In this document: in pieces, positions 34,644 through 43,234 of the stretch
How positions within the stretch are numbered: position 1 is the stretch's first letter
Layout of the letters: every line of letters starts with the position of its first letter
NCBI RefSeq assembly: GCF_024813435.1
Contig: NZ_JANAEZ010000012.1
Coordinates: forward strand, 102,222-166,221
DNA length: 64,000 nt
Source: Cognataquiflexum gelatinilyticum
GTDB taxonomy: Bacteria; Bacteroidota; Bacteroidia; Cytophagales; Cyclobacteriaceae
Reading direction: 5' to 3'
Position numbers and translations under genes: made by a program
Notes under the pieces: model-generated
What the model was told of the DNA's origin: nothing
The model's database searches: none
The model's input: only the letters and a program-made list of their open reading frames with translations

Positions 34644-36434
34644 TTACATTCTGTCTGGGACTTTGATACCTAATAACTGCATGCCCTTGCGGATTGTTTT
34701 GGCGGTGATGGCAGAAATTGCAATCCGGAAAGATTGGACTTTCGGGTCATTCTCGTGGAATATAGACAATTCCGCATAGAATCGGTTATAATCTTTTGCT
34801 AAGTCAAATAAATATTGCGCCAATACGGAAGGTGAATATTCATCCCCTGCGGCTGTGATTTTTTTCTCAAACTCATTTAACACCACGATCAAATCCCTTT
34901 CAGCAGGTTCGAGTTTGTCTAATCCTTCAAATCCCGCACTGCTGTAATCTACTCCGATCTGATCGGCTTTGCGCAGAATCGAGGCGATCCTCGCATGTGA
35001 ATATTGGATAAATGGACCTGTATTTCCCTGAAATTCAATGGATTCTTGGGGGTTGAAAAGCATCCTTTTCTTGGGATCAACTTTGAGTAAGAAATATTTC
35101 AAAGCACCCATTCCCAATATTTCATAGAGTTCAGCGGCTTTTTCAGCACTGAAACCATCGATTTTTCCCAACTCTTTGGTGTGGCTTTCGGCAGTCTCGA
35201 TCATTTCCTGCATGAGGTCATCTGCATCCACGACGGTCCCTTCACGGGATTTCATCTTTCCGGTAGGCAAATCTACCATTCCGTAGGATAAGTGATACAG
35301 ACCATCTCCATAAGGACGATCTAGCTTGCGCATGATCTTGAACAACACATCGAAATGGTAATCCTGCTCGTTGCCGACTACATAGACCGATTTGTCAAAA
35401 TGGAAATCCTGGTATTTCAATTCGCAGGTTCCCATGTCTTGGGTAATGTAGACCGAAGTGCCATCTGATCTTAGGACTAATTTTTCGTCCAGACCTTCAG
35501 CTGACAGGTCCACCCATACAGAACCGTTTTCTTTTTTGAAGAATACTCCTTTTTCAAGTCCTTCATCGACAATGTTTTTCCCCAAAAGGTAGGTATCAGA
35601 TTCGTAATAAAACTTGTCAAAATCAACACCCATCTTTTTGTAAGTGGCGTCAAATCCCTCATACACCCATCCGTTCATGGTTTTCCAAAGGTCAACGACG
35701 TCTTTGTCTCCTGCCTCCCAAAGCCTCAGCATTTCCTGAGCTTCGAGCATCAAGGGTGCATTTTTCTTGGCCTGCTCTTCTGTTTGGCCTTCGGTTACAA
35801 GCTGTTGGATTTCTTTTTTGTATTCCTTATCAAAAATCACATAGTATTTACCTGCCAAATGGTCTCCTTTTAGTCCGCTTGAAGAAGGGGTTTCTCCATT
35901 GCCGTGGTGTCTGTATGCCACCATCGACTTGCAGATATGGATGCCACGGTCATTGACGAGGTTGGCTTTGACTACCTCATAGCCGTTGGCTTTCAGGATT
36001 TCAGCAACGGAATAGCCCAGGAAATTATTCCTCAAGTGTCCAAGATGCAGCGGCTTGTTGGTATTGGGGCTGCTGTATTCGACCATTACCTTTTTTCCGT
36101 TTGCGGGAAGTTGGCCCAAATCCGGATTGCTGTAGATCTTTGAAAAAATATTCAACCAAGAGGTTTCGCTCACAGAGATGTTTAAGAAACCTTTGACAAT
36201 ATTGAAAGTGGATACCACATCACAGTTTGCCACGAGATATTCCCCGATTTTTGCACCCGAAGCCTCAGGATTGAGTTTGGTGATTTTCAAAAACGGAAAC
36301 ACCACAAATGTAAAAGTCCCTTCAAACTCCTTTCGGGTAGGTTGTAGGGCAAGTTCTTCTAAAGTTGCCTGATGACCAAAAAGCTCTTGAAAAGCTTGTT
36401 GAATGCTGGCTGTTATTTTCTGTTCTATATTCAT
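34644..36434 (-). CDS. argS: Arginyl-tRNA synthetase
   Basis: 596 residues, standard length. N-terminal Add-1 domain (about 1-110); class I catalytic core with MVEYSSPNTNKPLHLGHLRN, whose HLGH is the HIGH motif (about 132-135); KMSKS-like GKMKSREG (about 392-399); and a C-terminal anticodon-binding domain (about 460-596) starting near GPFIQYSHARI. It charges tRNA-Arg with arginine in the cytoplasm. It is followed by the peroxidase gene at 1 bp. Upstream, heptad repeats separate it from the arginase gene. Confidence 0.97.
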   Translation of the reverse strand: MNIEQKITASIQQAFQELFGHQATLEELALQPTRKEFEGTFTFVVFPFLKITKLNPEASGAKIGEYLVANCDVVSTFNIVKGFLNISVSETSWLNIFSKIYSNPDLGQLPANGKKVMVEYSSPNTNKPLHLGHLRNNFLGYSVAEILKANGYEVVKANLVNDRGIHICKSMVAYRHHGNGETPSSSGLKGDHLAGKYYVIFDKEYKKEIQQLVTEGQTEEQAKKNAPLMLEAQEMLRLWEAGDKDVVDLWKTMNGWVYEGFDATYKKMGVDFDKFYYESDTYLLGKNIVDEGLEKGVFFKKENGSVWVDLSAEGLDEKLVLRSDGTSVYITQDMGTCELKYQDFHFDKSVYVVGNEQDYHFDVLFKIMRKLDRPYGDGLYHLSYGMVDLPTGKMKSREGTVVDADDLMQEMIETAESHTKELGKIDGFSAEKAAELYEILGMGALKYFLLKVDPKKRMLFNPQESIEFQGNTGPFIQYSHARIASILRKADQIGVDYSSAGFEGLDKLEPAERDLIVVLNEFEKKITAAGDEYSPSVLAQYLFDLAKDYNRFYAELSIFHENDPKVQSFRIAISAITAKTIRKGMQLLGIKVPDRM

Positions 36435-36440
36435 GAAATA

Positions 36441-36478
36441 GACATGAGACGTGAGATATGAGACTTGAGACTGTGACC
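36441..36478. repeat. Heptad repeat, AGACNNG type
   Basis: Five consecutive 7-bp units of GAGAC-like form (AGACATG, AGACGTG, AGATATG, AGACTTG, AGACTGT) begin 6 bp upstream of the argS start codon. A related block lies at 60020-60065. Confidence 0.6.
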
Positions 36479-36530
36479 ATCGATCGGTATTAGTATCTCT
36501 TTCTCAGTTTTTAAATTTTATACTTTAATT

Positions 36531-36551
36531 AACCAAATAACCAAATAACCC
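36531..36551. repeat. AATAACC-type repeat at the arginase stop codon
   Basis: Three units of AACCAAAT/AATAACC at 8-bp spacing run up to the arginase stop codon on the minus strand. Same family as 4402, 55508 and 62661. Confidence 0.55.
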
Positions 36552-37501
36552 TAAAAATGATCTACCAATGACTTGGTAGTCGCTTCAAGAATATCAAAGG
36601 CATTTTCGGCCATCAGGTTTTCGGAATCAAGGGTTGGGTTCACCTCGACGATTTCCCAACAGCAAACCCGCTTGTCTTTGATCAACTCTGTATTGAGTTC
36701 AAGGGCTTCTTTTACTGTTAATCCATTGGCGACAGGCGTTCCTGTGCCCATTGAGATAGATGAGTCCAAGCTGTCCACATCAAAGGATATGTAAATCTGA
36801 TCACAATTCCCCAGGATATTCAGGGCTTCAGCTGCCACTTTGGTGATGCCAAGGTTCCTGACTTCTTCTGTGGAGAAATTTTTGATCCCGTGTTTTTTGA
36901 TCAGAAAATCCTCAGGAGTTTCGGTATCCCTGACGGAAATAAAGACAATGTCCTCGGCTTTGATTTTTGGGGCATCCCCGCCGATTTTTTTAATTTTCTC
37001 CCAATACTGAACGGTCTCTTCAGCAGGCTGATTGACTTCGCAATCCCTGTTGTCGGTCTGAATGCACATCGCTAAAGGCATGCCGTGCATATTTCCTGAT
37101 GGGGTGGTGTAAGGAGTATGGAGGTCTGCATGGGCGTCAATCCATATTACCCCGAGCCTTTTGTCAGGATGTGCAGCCTTGATTCCCATGATGGTACCTG
37201 CAGCTGTGGAATGGTCTCCTGCCAATACGATAGGAAATAATTTTTCCAATCTCAGGGACTCAATGGTGCTGTATACATTTTTCAAAACCTGATAGACGCC
37301 ATCGATGTACTTGGCATGTGGATGTTTGTTTCCTTTCCAAAGAAAGTTGTTGGCATCCGGGACATTGATCGGGTCAAACCTGGTAAAGAAATCCGAAGTT
37401 TTGTCAAGACTTGCAATTTTGAGGGCGTCGATGCCTAAGCTTGCGCCTCTTGTGCCGGCCGCAATTTCCGATCTGACCTCAACCAATTTTATATCTCTCA
37501 T
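36551..37501 (-). CDS. Arginase-type ureohydrolase
   Basis: 316 residues with the binuclear-manganese arginase motifs: LAGDHSTAAGT (about 92-102), WIDAHADLHTPYTTPSGNMHG (D-A-H-x-D near 122-126 and the arginase-type SGNMHGMP loop) and SFDVDSLDSS (about 229-238, D-x-D). EVNPTLD near the end is also arginase-like. The usual D-P-x-x-x-P after the last motif is replaced by DSSISMG. The enzyme would split arginine to ornithine and urea; an agmatinase role is less likely by motif but possible given the arginine decarboxylase at 43.2 kb. Single gene, upstream TACTTTTG on its strand is a candidate -7 box. Confidence 0.85.
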   Translation of the reverse strand: MRDIKLVEVRSEIAAGTRGASLGIDALKIASLDKTSDFFTRFDPINVPDANNFLWKGNKHPHAKYIDGVYQVLKNVYSTIESLRLEKLFPIVLAGDHSTAAGTIMGIKAAHPDKRLGVIWIDAHADLHTPYTTPSGNMHGMPLAMCIQTDNRDCEVNQPAEETVQYWEKIKKIGGDAPKIKAEDIVFISVRDTETPEDFLIKKHGIKNFSTEEVRNLGITKVAAEALNILGNCDQIYISFDVDSLDSSISMGTGTPVANGLTVKEALELNTELIKDKRVCCWEIVEVNPTLDSENLMAENAFDILEATTKSLVDHF

Positions 37502-37730
37502 AGATGGGTTATCTGGGTTTTATTCAATATTTCTTCTATTGAAGTGGCGCAAAAGTAGTCAAAAAAAGGCTGAAATACCATTTGAAAAGATTCATTTGAG
37601 AAAGTGAATAGCATAGAAACTGGGAATTTTTCCTTCGGGAAATATTGGATTTTTGAGATTTGGTGATATTTCAATATTTCTGTTTTAATTAGTGGGGTCT
37701 GACTTTCTAAAACCTCAGGAATATGAATCC

Positions 37731-39023
37731 ATGAACATCAAAAATAAAATCGGTTGGAAAACTGCTTCAGGCTTGGTGATTGCCAATATGATCGGAACGG
37801 GAGTTTTTACCAGTCTAGGTTTTCAGGTTCTCGACAGTCAAAATACCTGGAGTATCATCATCCTTTGGGTGATTGGGGGAATGATGGCATTGGTAGGGGC
37901 TTTTGTTTATGCCGAGCTTGGGACGCATTTCAAACAATCGGGAGGGGATTACATTTTTCTTTCATGGACCATCCATCCTACTGCAGGTTACCTTTATGCA
38001 TGGGTGTCACTTACTGTGGGGTTTTCAGCACCCATTTCTATTGCAGCCATGGCCATGGTCGAGTATTGGGAGCCATTGATAGGTTTTCACAATAGCAGGT
38101 CTATCGGTATGGCGGCGATTTTGATGATGGGTTTGTTTCATTCCTTTTCAGTCAACCAATCAGGGCTTGTACATAATATTCTCACCGGGATCAAGTTGCT
38201 TTTTGTTTTTGTGCTTATCGGGTTGGGGTTCGGATATGCGTCAGTCCTCTCAGAAAGCAGTTTTGATTTCAGTTCTTCTTGGAAAGGTGAGATTTTAGCT
38301 CCGGGATTTGCGGTCTCTCTGATATATGTTTTTTATGCATACACAGGATGGAATTCTGCAGCTTACATCGTAGAGGAGATCAAAGAACCCCGTAAAAGCC
38401 TTCCCAAGGCATTGATCTCAGCAGCTTTTCTTGTAATGGTTGTTTATGTTTTGTTGCAGTTGGTTTTTCTCAAACATGCCTCCATAGAACAGCTACAGGG
38501 AAAAGTTCAGGTAGCTACCCTTGCATTTGGCAACCTTTTTGGATTGGATGGGGTGTTTTGGATCAGTCTATTTATTGGAATCCAGCTAATTGCCACGATA
38601 AGTGGCTATACTTGGGTAGGTCCCAGGATTACCAATGCAATGGCCAAAGAATATACATTTTGGAAGCCACTGTCAGTGGTCAATAAGAATGGAATTCCTG
38701 TCCGGGCAATATGGTTCAATACTGCAGTCAGTTTGCTTTTGATGTTTTCGGGATCATTTGAGTCGATCATGTTGTATGCCGGTTTTGTCCTACAGGTCAT
38801 GGGGACTTTGACGATAGCAGCTTCTCTCAGGCTTAAAAATAGGTCCGGATTCCAAAGTCCCTTCCGCCCTTGGCTTCAAATAGTTTACATCCTCTTTAGC
38901 CTTTGGGTAATGGTTTTCATGGTTTACGACCGTCCAAAAGAAAGCCTTTTTGGATTGGGGATAATCTTTGTAGGTTTCTTACTTTACCAGTTTGATACAT
39001 TGAATAAGCCAACTTCTTTATGA
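37731..39023 (+). CDS. APC-family amino acid permease
   Basis: 430 residues from the ATG at 37731 (MNIKNKIGWKTASG); an upstream GTG would add 13 unsupported residues. Twelve membrane helices are predicted. TM1 carries the substrate-binding IGTGVFTSLGFQ, and YVFYAYTGWNSAAYIVEEIKEPRKSLPKAL is the typical APC TM6 and following loop (core YTGWNSAAY). It imports amino acids across the inner membrane, specificity unknown. The stop codon overlaps the start of the aminotransferase gene (ATGA), so transport and transamination are probably linked. Confidence 0.88.
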   Translation: MNIKNKIGWKTASGLVIANMIGTGVFTSLGFQVLDSQNTWSIIILWVIGGMMALVGAFVYAELGTHFKQSGGDYIFLSWTIHPTAGYLYAWVSLTVGFSAPISIAAMAMVEYWEPLIGFHNSRSIGMAAILMMGLFHSFSVNQSGLVHNILTGIKLLFVFVLIGLGFGYASVLSESSFDFSSSWKGEILAPGFAVSLIYVFYAYTGWNSAAYIVEEIKEPRKSLPKALISAAFLVMVVYVLLQLVFLKHASIEQLQGKVQVATLAFGNLFGLDGVFWISLFIGIQLIATISGYTWVGPRITNAMAKEYTFWKPLSVVNKNGIPVRAIWFNTAVSLLLMFSGSFESIMLYAGFVLQVMGTLTIAASLRLKNRSGFQSPFRPWLQIVYILFSLWVMVFMVYDRPKESLFGLGIIFVGFLLYQFDTLNKPTSL

Positions 39024-40165
39024 TATCCTCTAAACTTCCCGATGTCGGTACCACCATCTTTACAGTCATGTCTAAGTTGGCCACGGATTGTAATGCCATC
39101 AACTTGGCACAGGGCTTTCCCGGATTTGATTGCTTTCCTTTCTTACATGACTTGGTGACCAAATACATAAGTGAGGGATACAACCAATATGCTCCCATGA
39201 GTGGTGTACCGATCTTCAAGCAAAGGATTGCCGAAAAGACGAAATTGGTATATGGGGTGGATTTCAATGGAGAATCGGAAGTCACTGTCGTTTCGGGTGC
39301 AACTGAAGCACTTTTCGCGGCTGTGACGGCTGTGGTGAGACCCGGAGATGAGGTGATTTTGCTCGAACCTTCCTATGACAGCTATGCGCCAGCAGTGGTA
39401 TTGAATGGGGGAGTACCTGTGTATGTGTCACTTAATTTGCCGGACTTTTCGGTGGATTGGGACAAAGTCAAATCTGCCATCACTGACAAAACCCGCCTGA
39501 TCATGGTAAATACTCCCCACAATCCATGTGGCTATGTCTGGACTCAGGAAGATTTGGATACCTTGGCAGAATTGATCCAAGGCAAAGAAATATATGTCGT
39601 CAGCGATGAAGTTTATGAGCATATTACATTTGATGGAAGAAAGCATTTGCCATTGTTCAGTCATCCACTGCTCAAAGAAAGGACTTTTGCCTGTGGTTCC
39701 TTTGGAAAGACTTTTCATATCACAGGATGGAAAATCGGATATTGCCTTGCACCGGAAAAACTGACTGTTGAATTCCGGAAAATCCATCAGTTTCTGACCT
39801 TCAGTACAGCCACTCCTTTACAATATGCTTTGGCGGACTTTATGGTGGAGCCTTCGAGATATCTTCATCTCAATGATTTTTATCAAAATAAAAGGGATTT
39901 GTTTTGTCAGGGTTTGAAAAATACGCCGTTTGAATTTACCCCCTCGCAGGGTAGTTTCTTTCAGACTGTTTATTATGGACACCTTTCCCAAGAATCAGAC
40001 TATGACCTTGCGATCAGAATGACCAAAGAATTGGGGGTTGCAAGTATTCCTGTTTCGGTGTTTTACCATGACAAAACAGACCACAAATTATTGAGATTTT
40101 GTTTTGCCAAAGAGGATGATGTTTTGGAAAAAGCCTTGAACTTACTCCAAAAACCATTTTTTTGA
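39020..40165 (+). CDS. PLP-dependent aminotransferase, methionine/kynurenine type (YbdL-like)
   Basis: 381 residues, fold type I. NLAQGFPGFDCF (about 28-39), VVSGATEALFAAV (about 89-101), NTPHNPCGYVW (about 164-174), SDEVYEHITFDG and the PLP lysine in SFGKTFHITGWKIGY (about 230-244) follow the YbdL/KAT III pattern. Family members prefer methionine, glutamine or aromatic amino acids and may act in methionine salvage. Start and preceding stop overlap by 4 bp (ATGA), so it is coupled to the permease and probably uses the imported amino acid. Confidence 0.88.
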   Translation: MISSKLPDVGTTIFTVMSKLATDCNAINLAQGFPGFDCFPFLHDLVTKYISEGYNQYAPMSGVPIFKQRIAEKTKLVYGVDFNGESEVTVVSGATEALFAAVTAVVRPGDEVILLEPSYDSYAPAVVLNGGVPVYVSLNLPDFSVDWDKVKSAITDKTRLIMVNTPHNPCGYVWTQEDLDTLAELIQGKEIYVVSDEVYEHITFDGRKHLPLFSHPLLKERTFACGSFGKTFHITGWKIGYCLAPEKLTVEFRKIHQFLTFSTATPLQYALADFMVEPSRYLHLNDFYQNKRDLFCQGLKNTPFEFTPSQGSFFQTVYYGHLSQESDYDLAIRMTKELGVASIPVSVFYHDKTDHKLLRFCFAKEDDVLEKALNLLQKPFF

Positions 40166-40220
40166 AATTGTTAATTTACTTCGTCAATCCAATTTTCCTT
40201 TTGATAAAAAAACAGAAGGC

Positions 40221-42308
40221 TTATTCGATTTTGGTAAAAAGGATGGCGATAGAATGGGATTTGACCAAATATGAATTTTCAATGTGATTGCTGGCATCTG
40301 ACCAAAGGCAAATATCTTTGGGACTTTCAAAACTGGTATCGATCCATCTTCTCCAGCTTACTTTTTTGGCATCAATGGTTTTTGGGATTTCAAATGTTAA
40401 ATCCTGATTATAGGAGTTGATCAGGTAGTGCATGGCCATTTTCCTATTGAGAGACAAAATGGTCATGGCAATGCTCAGCGAGGAAGGAGACCAGTCGGGC
40501 TGATGGAGTTTGACACCGTGCCATTGGATTTTTGACTGCAGGAGCAACTCCTTGAGGCTCATATTAAAATTGGATTGGGAAGTTTCTCTCAATAACCGTT
40601 TTTTGATCAGGATTTTTACAAACCTGAATATGTCTGCATTTTTCTCAACTAGATCCCAATCAAACCAAGTGAGTTCATTGTCTTGACAATACGCGTTGTT
40701 ATTGCCTTGTTGGGTGTGTAGGATTTCATCTCCCATCAATATCATCGGTGCACCCAATGACAATAAGGTTACTGTGAAGAAATTTTTGATCTGTCTATTG
40801 CGAAGTGCCAAGATCTTGGGATTATCAGTAGGACCTTCCACTCCGCAATTCCAGCTGAGGTTGTCATTGTGACCGTCACGGTTATTTTCACCGTTGGCCA
40901 TGTTGTGTTTGATATTATAGGAAACAAGGTCATTCAAGGTAAATCCATCATGGCAAGTGACAAAATTGATGCTTTGCTCCAATTCCCTGTTTTTGGATTC
41001 ATACATGTCAGGGCTACCGATCAGACGGGTCACGAAATCCCCTACTTTTCCTTTGTCTCCACGGAGGAAACTGCGGGCATCATCCCTAAATCTCCCGTTC
41101 CATTCTTTCCAGCTGTCTCCTGTGAAATTACCCACTTGGTACAAGCCCGAAGCGTCCCAAGCTTCTGCGATCAGCTTGGTGCCGGCCAAAATCGGATCTG
41201 ATTCAATGTCCCAAAGGATCGGGGCATTTTCTATGGGATTGCCTTTTTCGTCCCTTGACAAGATAGAAGCAAGGTCAAACCTAAATCCATCCACATGCAT
41301 ATCCCTCACCCAGAAGTGAAGGCTTGAAATGATCATCTTTCGGACGATGGATTGATTGGCATTTAGGGTATTGCCGGTTCCTGAATAGTTTTTGTACTTG
41401 GATTTGTCATTGTCGAGGATATAATAGATGCTGTTGTCTATCCCCCGAAAGGTATATGTAGGTCCTTCTTCGTGGTTTTCTGATGTATGGTTAAATACCA
41501 CATCCATAATGACTTCCAAGCCTGCACGGTGGAGGGCTTTGACCATATCCCTGAATTCATCCAAAACCTTTAAGGGGTTTTCCGGATCGGTACTGTAACC
41601 CTGATGCGGTGCAAAAAACGAAATCGGACTATATCCCCAGTAGTTGGTTTTGCCTTCGGGGGCATCCTGCACATCAAACTGAAAAACAGGCAATAATTCA
41701 ACCGCCGTGATTCCGAGCTCTACGAGATAAGGGATTTTTTCAATCAGCCCTGCAAAAGTCCCCTGTTTATCCGGCGCAACTCCTGAGTTTGGATTTTTGG
41801 TAAATCCACCGACATGCATTTCATAGATTACTGTGGAGGAGAAAGCTCTTCTAGGATGGATATCTCCTTCCCAATCATACAATCCCAAATCCACGATCAC
41901 GCTTTTCAGTGATTGGGCATCCTCTTTTCCAAATTTGCTGAGCGCTTTTCTGTTAAATTGAGGTGGAACAGCCAATGACTTTGCATAGGGATCCACCAAA
42001 ACTTTGGAAGAGTCAAACCTGTGCCCCTTTGCTGGTTCAAATGGTCCATGGATGCGGTAGCCATAAAGTTGGCCTGCTTTGACTCCTGCAATGAAAATAT
42101 GCCAATAATGATAGGTTTTGTTTTTTGCGGAGTCAAGTCGAAAAACATGACTAGGTTCAATATCAGCTACATCGTTGAAAAACAACAATTCCACCCAAAT
42201 CGCATTTTTTGAGAAAAGACAAAAATTGACTCCTTCAGGCGATATGCTTGGGCCAATTGGGAAACTTTGGCCAACTGAAGTAAAATAAGTTTTGATTGAG
42301 TTAGACAT
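40221..42308 (-). CDS. glgX: Glycogen debranching enzyme
   Basis: 695 residues. An N-terminal CBM48-like domain (about 10-120) with SPEGVNFCLFSKNA and GYRIHGPFEP precedes the GH13 barrel: VIYEMHVGGFT, VIMDVVFNHTSE, VDGFRFDLAS (catalytic Asp, about 340-349), LIAEAWD (catalytic Glu, about 375-381) and FVTCHDGFTLNDLVS. This is the isoamylase/GlgX pattern, which hydrolyses alpha-1,6 branches of glycogen or limit dextrins. No other glycogen gene is adjacent. It is transcribed towards the aminotransferase gene. Confidence 0.93.
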   Translation of the reverse strand: MSNSIKTYFTSVGQSFPIGPSISPEGVNFCLFSKNAIWVELLFFNDVADIEPSHVFRLDSAKNKTYHYWHIFIAGVKAGQLYGYRIHGPFEPAKGHRFDSSKVLVDPYAKSLAVPPQFNRKALSKFGKEDAQSLKSVIVDLGLYDWEGDIHPRRAFSSTVIYEMHVGGFTKNPNSGVAPDKQGTFAGLIEKIPYLVELGITAVELLPVFQFDVQDAPEGKTNYWGYSPISFFAPHQGYSTDPENPLKVLDEFRDMVKALHRAGLEVIMDVVFNHTSENHEEGPTYTFRGIDNSIYYILDNDKSKYKNYSGTGNTLNANQSIVRKMIISSLHFWVRDMHVDGFRFDLASILSRDEKGNPIENAPILWDIESDPILAGTKLIAEAWDASGLYQVGNFTGDSWKEWNGRFRDDARSFLRGDKGKVGDFVTRLIGSPDMYESKNRELEQSINFVTCHDGFTLNDLVSYNIKHNMANGENNRDGHNDNLSWNCGVEGPTDNPKILALRNRQIKNFFTVTLLSLGAPMILMGDEILHTQQGNNNAYCQDNELTWFDWDLVEKNADIFRFVKILIKKRLLRETSQSNFNMSLKELLLQSKIQWHGVKLHQPDWSPSSLSIAMTILSLNRKMAMHYLINSYNQDLTFEIPKTIDAKKVSWRRWIDTSFESPKDICLWSDASNHIENSYLVKSHSIAILFTKIE

Positions 42309-42619
42309 TGGGTGAATTTGTCTAGGTATAAATAGAGGGTCGAATTAAGCTTGTTTTTAGGCTTTAAACAAGAAAAATATACATCCTGTTTTCAAATATT
42401 TTTCATCTTTTATGTTGAAAAATTTCAATCAAGAGGTCAATTAATTTAAAAACCACAAAAAACAGCAATAAATTTAAAATTATGACGCTTGTAAAAAAAT
42501 TAATCATCAATTTAATACCCTATAAAAATGATAGACTAATTAGGATAATTAAAATCCGCTATTTATATTTGAAGCATGGTTTTGAATAAACCGCATTCAA
42601 AAAGAAAAAACATCATCAC
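42309..42619. other. 311-bp AT-rich gap upstream of an orphan gene
   Basis: Strikingly AT-rich. It holds an inverted repeat CTTGTTT/AAACAAG (42350-42372), a candidate 35-codon reading frame (42482-42589) and TATATTTG (42564-42571), an exact TAnnTTTG -7 box, 49 bp before the next gene but without a well-placed TTG. Confidence 0.5.
42482..42589 (+). CDS. Possible small basic protein, 35 residues
   Basis: An ATG-initiated frame in the AT-rich gap, encoding MTLVKKLIINLIPYKN followed by a basic, isoleucine-rich segment and ending YLYLKHGFE. It would be a strongly basic, amphipathic peptide (about ten Lys/Arg). It ends 30 bp before the orphan gene on the same strand. Chance occurrence in AT-rich DNA is quite possible, and its 3' end overlaps a candidate -7 box. 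I recognise no family. Confidence 0.25.
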   Translation: MTLVKKLIINLIPYKNDRLIRIIKIRYLYLKHGFE

Positions 42620-43108
42620 ATGGCCTCTCAAATCTCTACCCAGCAAGCCCTAGTTCAAGAGTCATTCACTTTTAAAGGTGTATCTAAAAGAACTAAAATC
42701 CTTAACACTGCAGTAAATGTTGTAGACATGATAATGGCAAGTGAGATGGTAGAATTGACAGGTCAGGGTTCTTTTCATTTCCCGAATTTTCCTGAAGCAA
42801 ACAAGAGTTTTCAGGTTCTTTATTTTAAGCTTGCTTTTGATTTTGAAGGATTAAGAGGGTTATTCAATGGATTGATCAGTATTGGTCAACCAAAAGGCGT
42901 GATATTGGAATTTGAAAGGGAATTGAATTCTTACACTTTGAAGTTCTACACTGCAGATAAATTGTCTGTTGCTCAATATTTTGCAAAAATCACCAAGGTG
43001 ATTTCAGAGGAAATCAGGTTTAAAAGTATCCTGAAACAAATAATTGAAAACCAAAAGTCATTTGAAGCGGAAGGCCAACTGCTTCGAAATGAGTTTTTCG
43101 CAAAATAG
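42620..43108 (+). CDS. Hypothetical protein, 162 residues
   Basis: I do not recognise this gene. It is soluble, with no signal peptide. A beta-rich centre (KSFQVLYFKLAFDFEGLRGL, GVILEFERELNSYTLKFYTA) is followed by a helical C-terminal third (VAQYFAKITKVISEEIRFKSILKQIIENQK). The alternation suggests a small alpha/beta domain. The gene is isolated, with a 311-bp AT-rich gap before it and a strong terminator 24 bp after it, so it is a single transcription unit. Its first residues, MASQISTQQA, look like a normal start. Confidence 0.7.
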   Translation: MASQISTQQALVQESFTFKGVSKRTKILNTAVNVVDMIMASEMVELTGQGSFHFPNFPEANKSFQVLYFKLAFDFEGLRGLFNGLISIGQPKGVILEFERELNSYTLKFYTADKLSVAQYFAKITKVISEEIRFKSILKQIIENQKSFEAEGQLLRNEFFAK

Positions 43109-43131
43109 TTCTCTCCGATTAAATTTGTTGG

Positions 43132-43163
43132 AAAGGGGAAGGTCCATATGGATTTTCCCCTTT
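43132..43163 (+). terminator. Terminator after the orphan gene
   Basis: A 16-bp self-complementary stem (43132-43147 with 43148-43163, two G-T pairs, centre TCCATATGGA) ends in a run of T (43161-43166). Confidence 0.85.
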
Positions 43164-43234
43164 TTTCATTTGAATTGCCAATATTAAAAGCAAATTTTAC
43201 GCTGCGGTTTTAATTTTCCATACCCTGATTTGAA

